Of a DNA stretch of 64,000 nucleotides, positions 43,604-52,708 are shown piece after piece (the stretch's first letter is position 1; every line of letters starts with the position of its first letter). The notes beneath the pieces were generated by a model. The model was not told the DNA's origin. It saw nothing but the letters and a program-made list of their open reading frames with translations, and ran no database searches. The DNA is from an uncultured Flavobacterium sp. (GTDB lineage Bacteria > Bacteroidota > Bacteroidia > Flavobacteriales > Flavobacteriaceae): NCBI RefSeq assembly GCF_946220915.1, contig NZ_CAMIHH010000006.1, positions 1 to 64,000 of the forward strand, given 5' to 3'. The position numbers and the translations under genes are program-made.

Positions 43604-44497
43604 TCAGTCTGACAGTGTTACCTCCGCAAAGAAATTATAATACTTCTTGCCGTGCATGTTGTGCTTGTTTGTCCAGGCTCCCTTCTCGTACAGCCATTGG
43701 GAGCTTAGCCTGTCCGTGTAAGCACATTTGAATGGCGGATCGTAATAAATAGTATAGCGCTTGTCTTTTCGGTCAAGTGCCTTTCCATGTTTCCCGGAAA
43801 CCAAATCAAAGCGGTTGCTGTCTATGATGAGCCATTCAATCGCAATAAAAAAACCTTTCCCAGGCATTTTTATATTATACGAAGAAAGGTCAACCGTAGT
43901 GATGCGCTTGTTTTTCCTTACCGTACAAATAAGGTTTTTATCAAGCAGCAGTTCGCCGGGGCTTCCATCGTCGGCTACAGTATAGAGCCTGAGGTTGAAT
44001 TTAGTGTTTGGCGACCTGCTAACGGTAATAAATGTAACATCTCTAATAAATGGCGTGAGTGCATACTCTTTCCGGTTCGGTATCAGCCTCGCTATCATCC
44101 GTGGCGTTACCGTGCATGACGAGGCAAAGTATGTTTCATCCTCGTCCTCCAATGGATTTATGGTACGGAATATACTGTTTTTCTTTTGGGCGATGACTAC
44201 CTCATCAAGTTCTATTGCTTTGGGGGACATTACGATTGTGCTTTTCAAGTCAGCAATCTTTACCGAAATATCCCCATAGCCCACTGCGCTGAAAAGCAGT
44301 GTTTTTGAATCATCTGTTTCTGGAAGGCTAAAATTTCCCTGTTCATCCGCCGTAGTACCCTTATCTTCTCCAACTACCCAAATGTTTACAAGAGGGACGG
44401 GCTGCTTTGTTTCACTGTCAATTACTGTACTTTTTATCTGGGCATTCGAAACAATGATGCACAACAGGCCTGGTAGGAAAAGTAATAGCCTTTTCAT
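43604..44497 (-). CDS. Exported protein with a carboxypeptidase-regulatory-like domain
   Basis: 297 residues from the ATG at 44497 (MKRLLLFLPGLLCIIVSNAQ, a signal peptide); a 12-codon extension is rejected. Residues ~20-95 are a CarboxypepD_reg-like beta-sandwich (VIDSETKQPVPLVNIWVVGE, GTTADEQGNFSLPE, LLFSAVGYGDISVKI), as found at the N-terminus of TonB-dependent receptors. The remaining ~200 residues have no plug or barrel and were not recognised. It is probably a periplasmic or surface-associated protein. Confidence 0.75.
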   Translation of the reverse strand: MKRLLLFLPGLLCIIVSNAQIKSTVIDSETKQPVPLVNIWVVGEDKGTTADEQGNFSLPETDDSKTLLFSAVGYGDISVKIADLKSTIVMSPKAIELDEVVIAQKKNSIFRTINPLEDEDETYFASSCTVTPRMIARLIPNRKEYALTPFIRDVTFITVSRSPNTKFNLRLYTVADDGSPGELLLDKNLICTVRKNKRITTVDLSSYNIKMPGKGFFIAIEWLIIDSNRFDLVSGKHGKALDRKDKRYTIYYDPPFKCAYTDRLSSQWLYEKGAWTNKHNMHGKKYYNFFAEVTLSD

Positions 44498-44584
44498 AGC
44501 ATTTTTATTGTAAAGTAGTTTGGTCACCAACATAATAGTAAAACAAAATCCTGAAAATTTACCAGGTCAATACGCTACGCGGCA

Positions 44585-44983
44585 CTATTTGCTTTCAACC
44601 AAAAAAACTTCGTCCACCCGCCTGAATTTTGGGTTGGTTGCCACGGTAACACGTTGTGTGTAGGAACTGTCTTTTGCTTTGGTTATGCGCACGGTCATCG
44701 TTCCGGCTTTCATTACTTCCTTTTTCTTTGCGGCTGTGGCAGGAGTAGGGGTAACGGTGTAGGTACAGTCATCAATCCATACAAGGTCAAAATCGTACAC
44801 ATCTTCGCTTTCCTCCATTTTTTCCGTTTGGAGATTGCCGTCGCGGGTAATGATGCACACTTTTTTTGAAGCAGGATCGGTAACCTTGAAGGTGCCGTTC
44901 TTAAATTTAGCGCATCCCTGTTGCTGGGCAAATGCCGAAAGGGAAAATATAATGCTTAAGAATAAAGTAATTTTTTTAATCAT
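44585..44983 (-). CDS. Small exported protein of unknown function, last gene of the RimK-fusion operon
   Basis: 132 residues with a signal peptide (MIKKITLFLSIIFSLSAFAQ). The mature part contains three cysteines (QGCAKFKNG, KKVCIITRDG, IDDCTYTVTP), a Pro/Ala/Thr/Lys patch and a C-terminal beta-like part. No family was recognised. It begins 10 bases after the stop of a tiny membrane protein gene and is likely to be the fifth cistron of the minus-strand operon that starts at 47073. Confidence 0.65.
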   Translation of the reverse strand: MIKKITLFLSIIFSLSAFAQQQGCAKFKNGTFKVTDPASKKVCIITRDGNLQTEKMEESEDVYDFDLVWIDDCTYTVTPTPATAAKKKEVMKAGTMTVRITKAKDSSYTQRVTVATNPKFRRVDEVFLVESK

Positions 44984-44993
44984 ATAAATGAAC

Positions 44994-45149
44994 TTATTTT
45001 TTAGGTATCAGTATCGTCACGATAATTAAGAGCAAACCGGAAATTAGCGAAAAAAAGCCAATTATCTTCAATAACGTATTATCGGTACAGTAACGCAACA
45101 GCAATCCGGCTATCAGGAGGATTTCAATCCAGGAAAGCCTTATTTTCAC
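44994..45149 (-). CDS. 51-residue membrane protein with a GTG start
   Basis: Starts with GTG at 45149, two bases after the stop of the DUF1304 gene, and ends at TAA 44994. The peptide is MKIRLSWIEILLIAGLLLRY, then CTDNTLLKIIG, then a strongly hydrophobic FFSLISGLLLIIVTILIPKK, which makes two short membrane helices. Tight spacing on both sides (2 and 10 bases) supports a real gene; the GTG start and small size mean it would be missed by most gene callers. Function unknown. Confidence 0.6.
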   Translation of the reverse strand: MKIRLSWIEILLIAGLLLRYCTDNTLLKIIGFFSLISGLLLIIVTILIPKK

Positions 45150-45151
45150 TA

Positions 45152-45520
45152 TTATAATTTAAAATAAATAGCCAGCAGCCCCAGCAAAGCCGGTACCGAC
45201 TGTATATAAAATATCGTTTTCTGCACTGTCATAGCGCCGTACATACCAGCGACAAACACGCATCCTAAAAAGAACATCGCTACGTTGGCACTCCATTCGG
45301 CATTGCAGCAAATAAGCAATGACCAAATTAATCCGGCTGCAAGGAAACCGTTATACAGCCCTTGGTTACCGGCCATAGCTTTGGTTTTTTCGAACATATC
45401 GGGCGGAAGCTTTCGGAATACTTTACGGGCCCTCGTCATCCAGCCAAACATTTCCAGCCACATGATGTAGATGTGGATGAGCGCTACCAGGATAATGATT
45501 ATGGTAGAAACCGTTCCCAT
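45152..45520 (-). CDS. DUF1304 family membrane protein
   Basis: 122 residues with four hydrophobic segments. The start MGTVSTIIIILVALIHIYIM, the motif WLEMFGW and the segment NQGLYNGFLAAGLIW are characteristic of DUF1304 (YqjF/YwnF-like) proteins. Function is unknown; inner-membrane location is clear. Its ATG directly abuts the TAG of the 61-residue membrane protein gene, with no spacer. Confidence 0.8.
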   Translation of the reverse strand: MGTVSTIIIILVALIHIYIMWLEMFGWMTRARKVFRKLPPDMFEKTKAMAGNQGLYNGFLAAGLIWSLLICCNAEWSANVAMFFLGCVFVAGMYGAMTVQKTIFYIQSVPALLGLLAIYFKL

Positions 45521-45706
45521 CTATCTTTCGTTTTTATTTTTTATGATAAAGTTCAGCAGCATCAGGAATACCGATAGCAGTATGAGCGCAATACCCGACA
45601 GGTACATAAGGTGCCCAAACGGCCAGTGCAGTATTTTAAACAGCATTCCCACGATAAATATAATCAGTCCGGTGATTGCGGGTACGATAAAGTAGGCCGG
45701 TTTCAT
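45521..45706 (-). CDS. Small membrane protein with GldL-like segment
   Basis: 61 residues with two hydrophobic helices. The string MLFKILHWPFGHLMYLSG resembles the first-helix region of the gliding/T9SS motor protein GldL (LFKIMHWP-type motif), which occurs in several small Bacteroidota membrane proteins. It does not include the rest of GldL, so it is not GldL itself. It overlaps the upstream RimK-fusion gene by 4 bases and abuts DUF1304 directly. Function unknown. Confidence 0.7.
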   Translation of the reverse strand: MKPAYFIVPAITGLIIFIVGMLFKILHWPFGHLMYLSGIALILLSVFLMLLNFIIKNKNER

Positions 45707-47073
45707 AATTTGTATTTAAAGTTCTTTTCTATAGCCCTGATCATGGCTCCGGCAATGTCTTTATTAGTTGCGCCTTCTATACCTTCAAGGCCCGGTGACG
45801 AATTTACCTCAAGCAGCAGCGGCCCCTTGCTCGACCGGATGATGTCTACACCTGCCACTTTCAGGTTCATCGCCTTGGCAGCTTTTATTGCAATGCGCTT
45901 TTCTTCGGGAGTTGCCCTTATTACAGATGCAGTACCGCCTAAGTGTATGTTGGCACGAAACTCGCCGGGAAGGGCTTCGCGCTGTATTGTGGCAACCACT
46001 TTGCCATCTATCACAAAAAGCCTCAGGTCCTTGCCATTGGCCTCCTTTATAAATTCCTGCACGAGTATGTTGGCATTAAGGCTTTTGAATGCATTGATCA
46101 CGCTTTCGGCCGCCTTTTTAGTTTCTGCCAAAACTACGCCCTTGCCCTGTGTGCCTTCCAGCAGCTTTACAATAAGTGGCGAACCGCCCACCATTTTTAT
46201 GAGCTCATTGGTGTCCAGTGGGGAGTTGGCAAATCCGGTAGTGGGTATGTCTACACCGCTATTAAGCAGCAATTGCAAGGAGTAGAGCTTGTCGCGCGAC
46301 TGGCTTATGGCCATGGAGGAGTTGAGGCAAAACACCTTTAGCGCCTCAAAATGGCGTGTCAGGGCACAGCCATAAAAGGTCATGCTGGGCCTTATCCGGG
46401 GTATTACGGCATCAAAGTTATTGAGCACCTTGCCGCCCCGGTAATGTATTTCGGGTGTGTGGGCATCCAGCTTCATGTAGCAGTCCTTGAGGCTTAAAAA
46501 GTGCATTTCGTGGCCGCGCTGCTCGCCGGCTTCCATAATGCGCTTGTTGCTGTAAAGTTCAGGATTGCTGGCCAGGAGCCCAATGCGAAGGCCGCTTTTA
46601 GGTTCTTCGCCCTTGTCATAATATTCCTGAAGCTTTTCGCGGGTCGGCTGGCCCAGTACATATTTTTGCTCGGGATCTACCAATATGCGGCCGCTCATCG
46701 CCTCGCGCCCCAGTAACATCCGGAAACCCATGGAGTCGCGGTTGGTCAGCGTCAGTTCCACTTCCCAGCGCAGTTCGCCTACCTGTATCTCGGTCCGGAT
46801 AACGTAACGCTGTTCACGGAAGCCGCTTGAGCTCTTCACTACGCGTTTATCTACCAATGGGGCCTGGCAGTGTATTACGGTCTTTAAATTCTTCTGTATG
46901 GGGTTAATGTCAAATTTCACCCAGCTTTCGCCCTCATTTTCAAATGGGGTAATGTTCATTGCATGCAGCGCGGAAGTCTTTGCACCAGAGTCCACGCGCG
47001 CCTTAATGGCATGAATGCCAAGCTGCGGGAACGAGCACCACTCTTCACTCCCCACGATTACTTTATCAAGCAT
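45703..47073 (-). CDS. Fusion of a retropepsin-like (RimB-type) domain and a RimK-type ATP-grasp ligase
   Basis: 456 residues. Residues 1-~145 are an ATP-dependent zinc protease/RimB-like domain with the aspartyl-protease motif VDSGAKTSALHA (D28) and the TNRDSMGFRMLLGREAM signature. Residues ~160-456 are a RimK-like ATP-grasp ligase (LRIGLLASNPELYSNKRI, IVKLLEGTQGKGVVLAE, LLLEVNSSPGLEGIEG). RimK adds glutamates to ribosomal protein S6, and RimB-type proteins trim or modulate that tail in some bacteria. A fusion suggests that adding and removing or sensing occur in one protein; the substrate here is not proven. It is the first gene of a five-gene operon. Confidence 0.88.
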   Translation of the reverse strand: MLDKVIVGSEEWCSFPQLGIHAIKARVDSGAKTSALHAMNITPFENEGESWVKFDINPIQKNLKTVIHCQAPLVDKRVVKSSSGFREQRYVIRTEIQVGELRWEVELTLTNRDSMGFRMLLGREAMSGRILVDPEQKYVLGQPTREKLQEYYDKGEEPKSGLRIGLLASNPELYSNKRIMEAGEQRGHEMHFLSLKDCYMKLDAHTPEIHYRGGKVLNNFDAVIPRIRPSMTFYGCALTRHFEALKVFCLNSSMAISQSRDKLYSLQLLLNSGVDIPTTGFANSPLDTNELIKMVGGSPLIVKLLEGTQGKGVVLAETKKAAESVINAFKSLNANILVQEFIKEANGKDLRLFVIDGKVVATIQREALPGEFRANIHLGGTASVIRATPEEKRIAIKAAKAMNLKVAGVDIIRSSKGPLLLEVNSSPGLEGIEGATNKDIAGAMIRAIEKNFKYKL

Positions 47074-47213
47074 TTTATGATCGGTTAATTAACCTAAATT
47101 ACTACTTTTTTTAATAGTGGCGCGGCATTGGGAATTATTTATCAAAAAAATAATATGTCCTTGCGAACCTTACCTCCAGCCCCTTGCCAAAGTAGAGGAA
47201 GTGGGGGCAAGGC

Positions 47214-47250
47214 CAAAAAAAATCCCCAGAGCTTTTTTCGCCCTGGGGAT
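47214..47250 (-). terminator. Rho-independent terminator of clpC
   Basis: On the minus strand ATCCCCAG and CTGGGGAT pair around a 13-base loop and are followed by eight T. It lies 29 bases after the clpC stop. Confidence 0.85.
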
Positions 47251-47278
47251 CCTCATTTAAAACCAATTAATTATCTTG

Positions 47279-49834
47279 TTATTCAGGGCTTGAAGTGTTT
47301 TCAGCTTTTTTTACGGTAACAGTGAGTTCTGTAGCGTTATCTTCAAGATCCATGTAGATCTCGTCACCGCCTGCAATTTTGGCAGTAATGATCTCTTCTG
47401 CAAGGGCATCTTCAACATACTTCTGTATGGCCCTGTTCAATGGCCTTGCACCATATTGTTTGTCAAAACCTTTTTCGGCAATAAATGCCTTCGCCTTATC
47501 AGATAGGGTAACATTATAACCAAGGTCTTTTACCCTTGCGTAAAGCCTTGCAAGTTCAATTTCAATGATCTGGTCAATATGCTCTTTTTCAAGCGCGTTG
47601 AATACAATGATGTCGTCGATCCGGTTAATGAACTCAGGTGCGAATGTCTTTTTAAGAGCCGCCTCGATAACACCCTTGGTATGCTCGTCTGCCTGCAGTT
47701 TTTTCGCCGCAGTGCCGAAGCCCACGCCCTGCCCGAAATCCTTCAGCTGGCGTGCCCCAACGTTAGATGTCATGATAATGATAGTATTCCTGAAATCAAT
47801 TTTCCTGCCGAGGCTATCGGTAAGGTAACCATCGTCCAATACCTGTAGCAGCATATTGAAAACATCCGGGTGGGCTTTCTCAATCTCGTCAAGAAGCACT
47901 ACGCAGTACGGTTTGCGGCGTACCTTTTCGGTAAGCTGCCCGCCTTCTTCGTAGCCAACATATCCCGGAGGCGCACCTACAAGCCTTGATATCGCAAATT
48001 TTTCCATGTATTCGCTCATGTCAATGCGTACCAGGGCATCCTCACTGTCAAACAATTCTTTTGCGATCACCTTTGCCAACTGCGTTTTACCAACACCTGT
48101 CTGACCAAGGAAGATAAATGAGCCTATTGGCTTGTTAGGGTCCTTAAGCCCGGCGCGGTTACGCTGAATGGACTTTGCAATTTTTGCAACGGCATCGTCC
48201 TGGCCTATGACTTTGCCTTTTATAAGTTCCGGAAGCTTTGCCAGCTTGTTGCTTTCGGTCTGTGCAATGCGGTTTACAGGAATGCCTGTCATCATCGATA
48301 CTACGTCGGCTACATTGTCTTCGGTAACGGTTACGCGGTTGTTTTTGGAATCTTCTTCCCATTGTTCCTGGGCTATGGCAAGGTCTTTTTCAATGCGTTT
48401 CTCGTCGTCGCGCAGTTTGGCCGCCTCTTCATATTTTTGTTTCTTCACTACGCTGTTCTTTAGCTCGCGTACTTCTTCGAGCTGCCTTTCCAGGTCAAGT
48501 ATCTGCTTCGGTACATCAATGTTGGTAATGTGCACGCGCGATCCCGCCTCGTCCAGCGCATCGATGGCCTTGTCCGGAAGGAAGCGCTCGCTCATGTAGC
48601 GGTTGGTAAGCTTCACACAGGCCTCGATGGCTTCCGGGGTATAGGTAACACTGTGGTGGTCTTCGTATTTATTCTTGATGTTGTTAAGGATCGTGATCGT
48701 TTCCTCTACCGATGTAGGCTCAACGATAACTTTCTGGAAACGCCTTTCGAGCGCACCATCTTTTTCGATGTACTGTCGGTATTCGTCGAGTGTTGTTGCG
48801 CCGATGCATTGTATTTCGCCGCGTGCAAGGGCCGGCTTGAACATATTGCTGGCGTCGAGCGAGCCTGTGGCGCCACCCGCGCCTACAATAGTATGAATCT
48901 CGTCGATGAAAAGGATGATGTCATCATTCTTTTCCAGCTCGTTCATCACGGCTTTCATGCGCTCTTCAAACTGGCCACGGTATTTTGTGCCCGCGACAAG
49001 GCTGGCAAGGTCGAGCGTTACCACGCGCTTGTTGAACAAAATGCGCGATACCTTTTTTTGTATGATGCGTAGTGCAAGCCCCTCGGCAATGGCCGATTTA
49101 CCTACTCCCGGCTCGCCAATAAGCAACGGGTTATTCTTTTTCCTTCGGCTGAGTATCTGCGATACGCGCTCAATTTCCCTTTCGCGGCCTACAACAGGGT
49201 CGAGTTTGCCTTCTTCGGCAAGTTCGGTCAGGTCGCGGCCGAAGTTGTCAAGTACGGGCGTTTTAGACTTTTTGTTGGTCTTGGCCCCTGAAGAAGGATT
49301 ATTGAAAGTGCTTTCGCGCAGGCTGTCATCTTGTCCTGCATCATCGTTATACGACTCTGCTTTGGGCAGGTTTTCCAGGTATTCTTCTTCGTTTGATGTC
49401 ATACTGATAAATTGTTCTTTAACTGTTTCGTAATCGATTTTTAACTTGTTAAGCAATTTTGTTGTAGGGTCGTTTTCATTACGTAAAATGCAAAGCAGCA
49501 GATGTGCCGTGCTTATCGATGTGCTCTGGAACACCTTGGCCTCAAGGAATGTGGTCCTCAGGGCGCGTTCTGCCTGGCGGGTCAGGTGAAGGTTTTTCTT
49601 CTCGTTGCCACGCTCGGCATTGGGGTTTGCAGGGCTTAGTATCTCTACCTTCCTGCGCAGGTGATCCAGGTCTACAGATATGCTGTTGAGTATCGAAATG
49701 GCCTTGCCGTTCCCGTCCCGTAAAATTCCTAACATTAAGTGTTCGGTGCCAATAAAGTCATGGCCTAAACGCAGGGCTTCTTCCTTGCTGTAGGTTATGA
49801 CATCCTTGACCCTCGGTGAAAAATTATCATCCAT
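47279..49834 (-). CDS. clpC: ATP-dependent Clp protease ATP-binding subunit ClpC
   Basis: 851 residues, full length. Two Clp_N repeats at the N-terminus (FSPRVKDVITYSKEEALRLG, FIGTEHLMLGILRD) are followed by AAA1 (Walker A GEPGVGKSA). A UVR-like middle region (KQKYEEAAKLRDDEKRIEKD) and AAA2 (Walker A GQTGVGKTQ) come next. The UVR motif marks ClpC rather than ClpA or ClpB. It unfolds substrates and feeds them to ClpP, which is not in the window. It is divergent from gyrA across about 280 bp. Confidence 0.95.
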   Translation of the reverse strand: MDDNFSPRVKDVITYSKEEALRLGHDFIGTEHLMLGILRDGNGKAISILNSISVDLDHLRRKVEILSPANPNAERGNEKKNLHLTRQAERALRTTFLEAKVFQSTSISTAHLLLCILRNENDPTTKLLNKLKIDYETVKEQFISMTSNEEEYLENLPKAESYNDDAGQDDSLRESTFNNPSSGAKTNKKSKTPVLDNFGRDLTELAEEGKLDPVVGREREIERVSQILSRRKKNNPLLIGEPGVGKSAIAEGLALRIIQKKVSRILFNKRVVTLDLASLVAGTKYRGQFEERMKAVMNELEKNDDIILFIDEIHTIVGAGGATGSLDASNMFKPALARGEIQCIGATTLDEYRQYIEKDGALERRFQKVIVEPTSVEETITILNNIKNKYEDHHSVTYTPEAIEACVKLTNRYMSERFLPDKAIDALDEAGSRVHITNIDVPKQILDLERQLEEVRELKNSVVKKQKYEEAAKLRDDEKRIEKDLAIAQEQWEEDSKNNRVTVTEDNVADVVSMMTGIPVNRIAQTESNKLAKLPELIKGKVIGQDDAVAKIAKSIQRNRAGLKDPNKPIGSFIFLGQTGVGKTQLAKVIAKELFDSEDALVRIDMSEYMEKFAISRLVGAPPGYVGYEEGGQLTEKVRRKPYCVVLLDEIEKAHPDVFNMLLQVLDDGYLTDSLGRKIDFRNTIIIMTSNVGARQLKDFGQGVGFGTAAKKLQADEHTKGVIEAALKKTFAPEFINRIDDIIVFNALEKEHIDQIIEIELARLYARVKDLGYNVTLSDKAKAFIAEKGFDKQYGARPLNRAIQKYVEDALAEEIITAKIAGGDEIYMDLEDNATELTVTVKKAENTSSPE

Positions 49835-50112
49835 AATGTTATCTTTGATAGTGTAAATTTAAGTATTTAAACAGAATTTTGCAAAAACCATACCTCTCTG
49901 CGATACTGTCAGTACGGTAAAATCTGCTGTCAGGCTAATTGACAAAAAAAATCCCGAAAATAAAAGCGATTTAGTATTACTTTATTAACTATTGGCTGGC
50001 TCCGGGATGTTGATAAAACACAAAAAAAATCTGCCGGAAGCCCTTTAGGTACTGTTTAAATTGCGTATATTGGCACGTTTTGTATTAACTCTAATTTATA
50101 ATATAACTGTTT

Positions 50113-52686
50113 ATGTCTGAAGGAGAAAAGTTAATCCCCATTAACATAGAGGACGAAATGAAATCAGCCTACATTGATTATTCAATGTCGGTAATCGTGT
50201 CCAGGGCGCTGCCCGATGTAAGGGATGGGTTGAAACCGGTTCACAGGAGGGTACTCTTCGGAATGTATGAACTTGGCGTGCTCTCCAACAGGGCACACAA
50301 AAAATCCGCAAGGATCGTAGGAGAAGTTTTAGGTAAGTATCACCCGCATGGTGACTCTTCAGTATATGATGCCATGGTGCGTATGGCCCAGGAATGGAGC
50401 CTTCGCTACCTTTTGGTAGATGGGCAGGGTAACTTTGGATCGGTAGATGGTGACAGCCCGGCAGCAATGCGTTATACCGAAGCAAGGCTCAGAAAGATAT
50501 CGGAAGATATCATGGCCGACCTGGATAAGGAAACGGTTGATTTTCAGCTAAACTTTGATGATACTCTTGAGGAACCTACTGTAATGCCTACCAAAGTACC
50601 TAACCTTCTGGTAAACGGGGCATCGGGTATTGCCGTGGGCATGGCAACCAATATGGCGCCGCACAACCTGACCGAAGTGATCAACGGAACCCTTGCATAC
50701 ATAGACAATACAGAGATCGAGATAGATGAGCTGATGACACACGTGAAGGCCCCCGATTTTCCTACAGGTGGCATTATTTATGGCTATGAAGGTGTGCGTG
50801 AGGCATTCAAGACCGGTCGCGGCCGTGTTGTAATGAGGGCCAAAACCAGCTTTGAAGAGGTAGACGGGCGTGAGTGCATTATTGTGACAGAAATACCATA
50901 CCAGGTAAATAAGGCCGACATGATCAAGAAGACGGCCGATATGGTAAATGATAAGAAGATTGACGGCATTGCCAACATTCGCGATGAATCTGACCGTAAC
51001 GGTATGCGCATTGTGTACATACTTAAAAGGGAAGCAGTGCCGAATGTGGTGCTTAATACACTATTCAAGTTCACGCAGCTGCAATCATCCTTCAGTGTAA
51101 ATAATATCGCACTGGTTGCGGGAAGGCCGCAGCTACTGAACCTGAAAGACCTGATACACTATTTTGTGGAACACAGGCACGATGTTGTGGTGCGCAGGAC
51201 ACAGTTCGACCTTCGCAAAGCCGAGGAGCGTGCACACATATTGGAAGGATTGATCATCGCTTCAGACAACATTGATGAAGTGATCCGGATAATAAGGAGC
51301 TCTAAGGATGGTGAGGAAGCGCGTAACCGATTGATAGAGCGCTTCAGCCTGAGCGAAATACAGGCGCGTGCCATCGTAGAAATGCGATTAAGGCAGCTTA
51401 CCGGACTGGAGCAGGATAAATTGAGGGCCGAATATGCCGATATCATGAAACTCATTGCTGAATTAAAGGCATTATTGGAAAGCAAAGACCTGAGGATGGA
51501 ACTCATCAAGCAGGAATTAACCGAGATACGCGACAAGTATGGCGACCCGCGCCGTTCGCAGATAGAATATTCCGGAGGCGATGTAAGCATCGAAGACCTG
51601 ATTGCCGACGAAAGTGTTGTGGTAACGATTTCCCATGCCGGCTACATTAAACGTACGCCACTTTCGGAATATAAAACACAGAACAGGGGAGGGGTAGGCC
51701 AAAAGGGCGTTGCCACACGCGACCAGGATTTCCTGGAGCACCTGTATGTTGCGACCAATCACCAGTACATGCTGTTCTTTACCCAAAAAGGAAAATGTTT
51801 CTGGATGCGCGTTTACGAAATACCGGAAGGCAGCAAAACAAGCAAAGGCCGAGCAATACAAAACCTTATCAATATTGAGAACGACGATAAGGTAAAGGCG
51901 TTCATCTGTACACAGGACCTGAAGGACCAGGAATACATTAATAACCATTATGTGATCATGGCAACCAAACAGGGTATTGTGAAGAAAACCCTTTTGGAGC
52001 AGTATTCACGCCCAAGGCTTAATGGCATTGCGGCAATTACCATCCGAGAAGACGACGAATTATTAGAGGCTAAACTGACTACAGGCGAAAGCCAGGTGCT
52101 CATAGCGGTAAAGTCGGGCAAGCTGGTGCGCTTTGAAGAAGGCAAGACCAGGCCGATGGGCCGGAGCGCATCGGGTGTGCGTGGCATTACACTTGCCGAT
52201 GATAAAGATGAGGTAATTGGCATGGTTTCTGTAAACGACATGAACAGCGAGATACTCGTAGTGTCAGAAAATGGTTTTGGTAAACGCTCAAGCCTTGAAG
52301 ATTACAGGATTACCAACCGTGGCGGTAAGGGTGTAAAAACATTAAGCATTACCGATAAAACCGGTAGCCTGGTATCAATTAACAGTGTAACTGATGCGGA
52401 TGACCTTATGATCATCAATAAATCGGGGCTTACCATTAGGATGATGGTGTCAGACCTGAGGGTAATGGGCCGTGCTACCCAGGGTGTACGCCTTATCAAC
52501 ATAAAAGGAAACGACTCTATTGCGGCTGTGACCAAAGTATTGCGTGAGGAAGATGCCATTGAGGAAGCTATCGAGGAAAATATTGAAGAGCTTGGCGCCG
52601 AAAACCTGCCCCAGGACATGAAGGAAATAGCTGAAGGGCTTGAGGATAATAGTACTGAAGAAGAAGAAGGACAGAACGAAGAATAA
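50113..52686 (+). CDS. gyrA: DNA gyrase subunit A
   Basis: 857 residues. The N-terminal part is the cleavage-reunion domain with the active tyrosine Y121 in AAMRYTEARL. The quinolone-resistance region reads YHPHGDSSVYD, with serine and aspartate at the usual sites. The C-terminal beta-pinwheel has the GyrA-box-like QNRGGVGQKG that separates gyrase from topoisomerase IV. An acidic tail ends the protein (NSTEEEEGQNEE). It introduces negative supercoils with GyrB, which is not here. A TPR gene follows 22 bp downstream and is likely co-transcribed. Confidence 0.95.
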   Translation: MSEGEKLIPINIEDEMKSAYIDYSMSVIVSRALPDVRDGLKPVHRRVLFGMYELGVLSNRAHKKSARIVGEVLGKYHPHGDSSVYDAMVRMAQEWSLRYLLVDGQGNFGSVDGDSPAAMRYTEARLRKISEDIMADLDKETVDFQLNFDDTLEEPTVMPTKVPNLLVNGASGIAVGMATNMAPHNLTEVINGTLAYIDNTEIEIDELMTHVKAPDFPTGGIIYGYEGVREAFKTGRGRVVMRAKTSFEEVDGRECIIVTEIPYQVNKADMIKKTADMVNDKKIDGIANIRDESDRNGMRIVYILKREAVPNVVLNTLFKFTQLQSSFSVNNIALVAGRPQLLNLKDLIHYFVEHRHDVVVRRTQFDLRKAEERAHILEGLIIASDNIDEVIRIIRSSKDGEEARNRLIERFSLSEIQARAIVEMRLRQLTGLEQDKLRAEYADIMKLIAELKALLESKDLRMELIKQELTEIRDKYGDPRRSQIEYSGGDVSIEDLIADESVVVTISHAGYIKRTPLSEYKTQNRGGVGQKGVATRDQDFLEHLYVATNHQYMLFFTQKGKCFWMRVYEIPEGSKTSKGRAIQNLINIENDDKVKAFICTQDLKDQEYINNHYVIMATKQGIVKKTLLEQYSRPRLNGIAAITIREDDELLEAKLTTGESQVLIAVKSGKLVRFEEGKTRPMGRSASGVRGITLADDKDEVIGMVSVNDMNSEILVVSENGFGKRSSLEDYRITNRGGKGVKTLSITDKTGSLVSINSVTDADDLMIINKSGLTIRMMVSDLRVMGRATQGVRLINIKGNDSIAAVTKVLREEDAIEEAIEENIEELGAENLPQDMKEIAEGLEDNSTEEEEGQNEE

Positions 52687-52708
52687 TATATAACTAAAAC
52701 GCAACTAT

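Noticed and set aside
47165..47213. Further copy of the GC-rich repeat near clpC
   Set aside because: It shares only CCAGCCCC and a CCTTGCC/GGCAAGG pair; the order of parts does not match the family.
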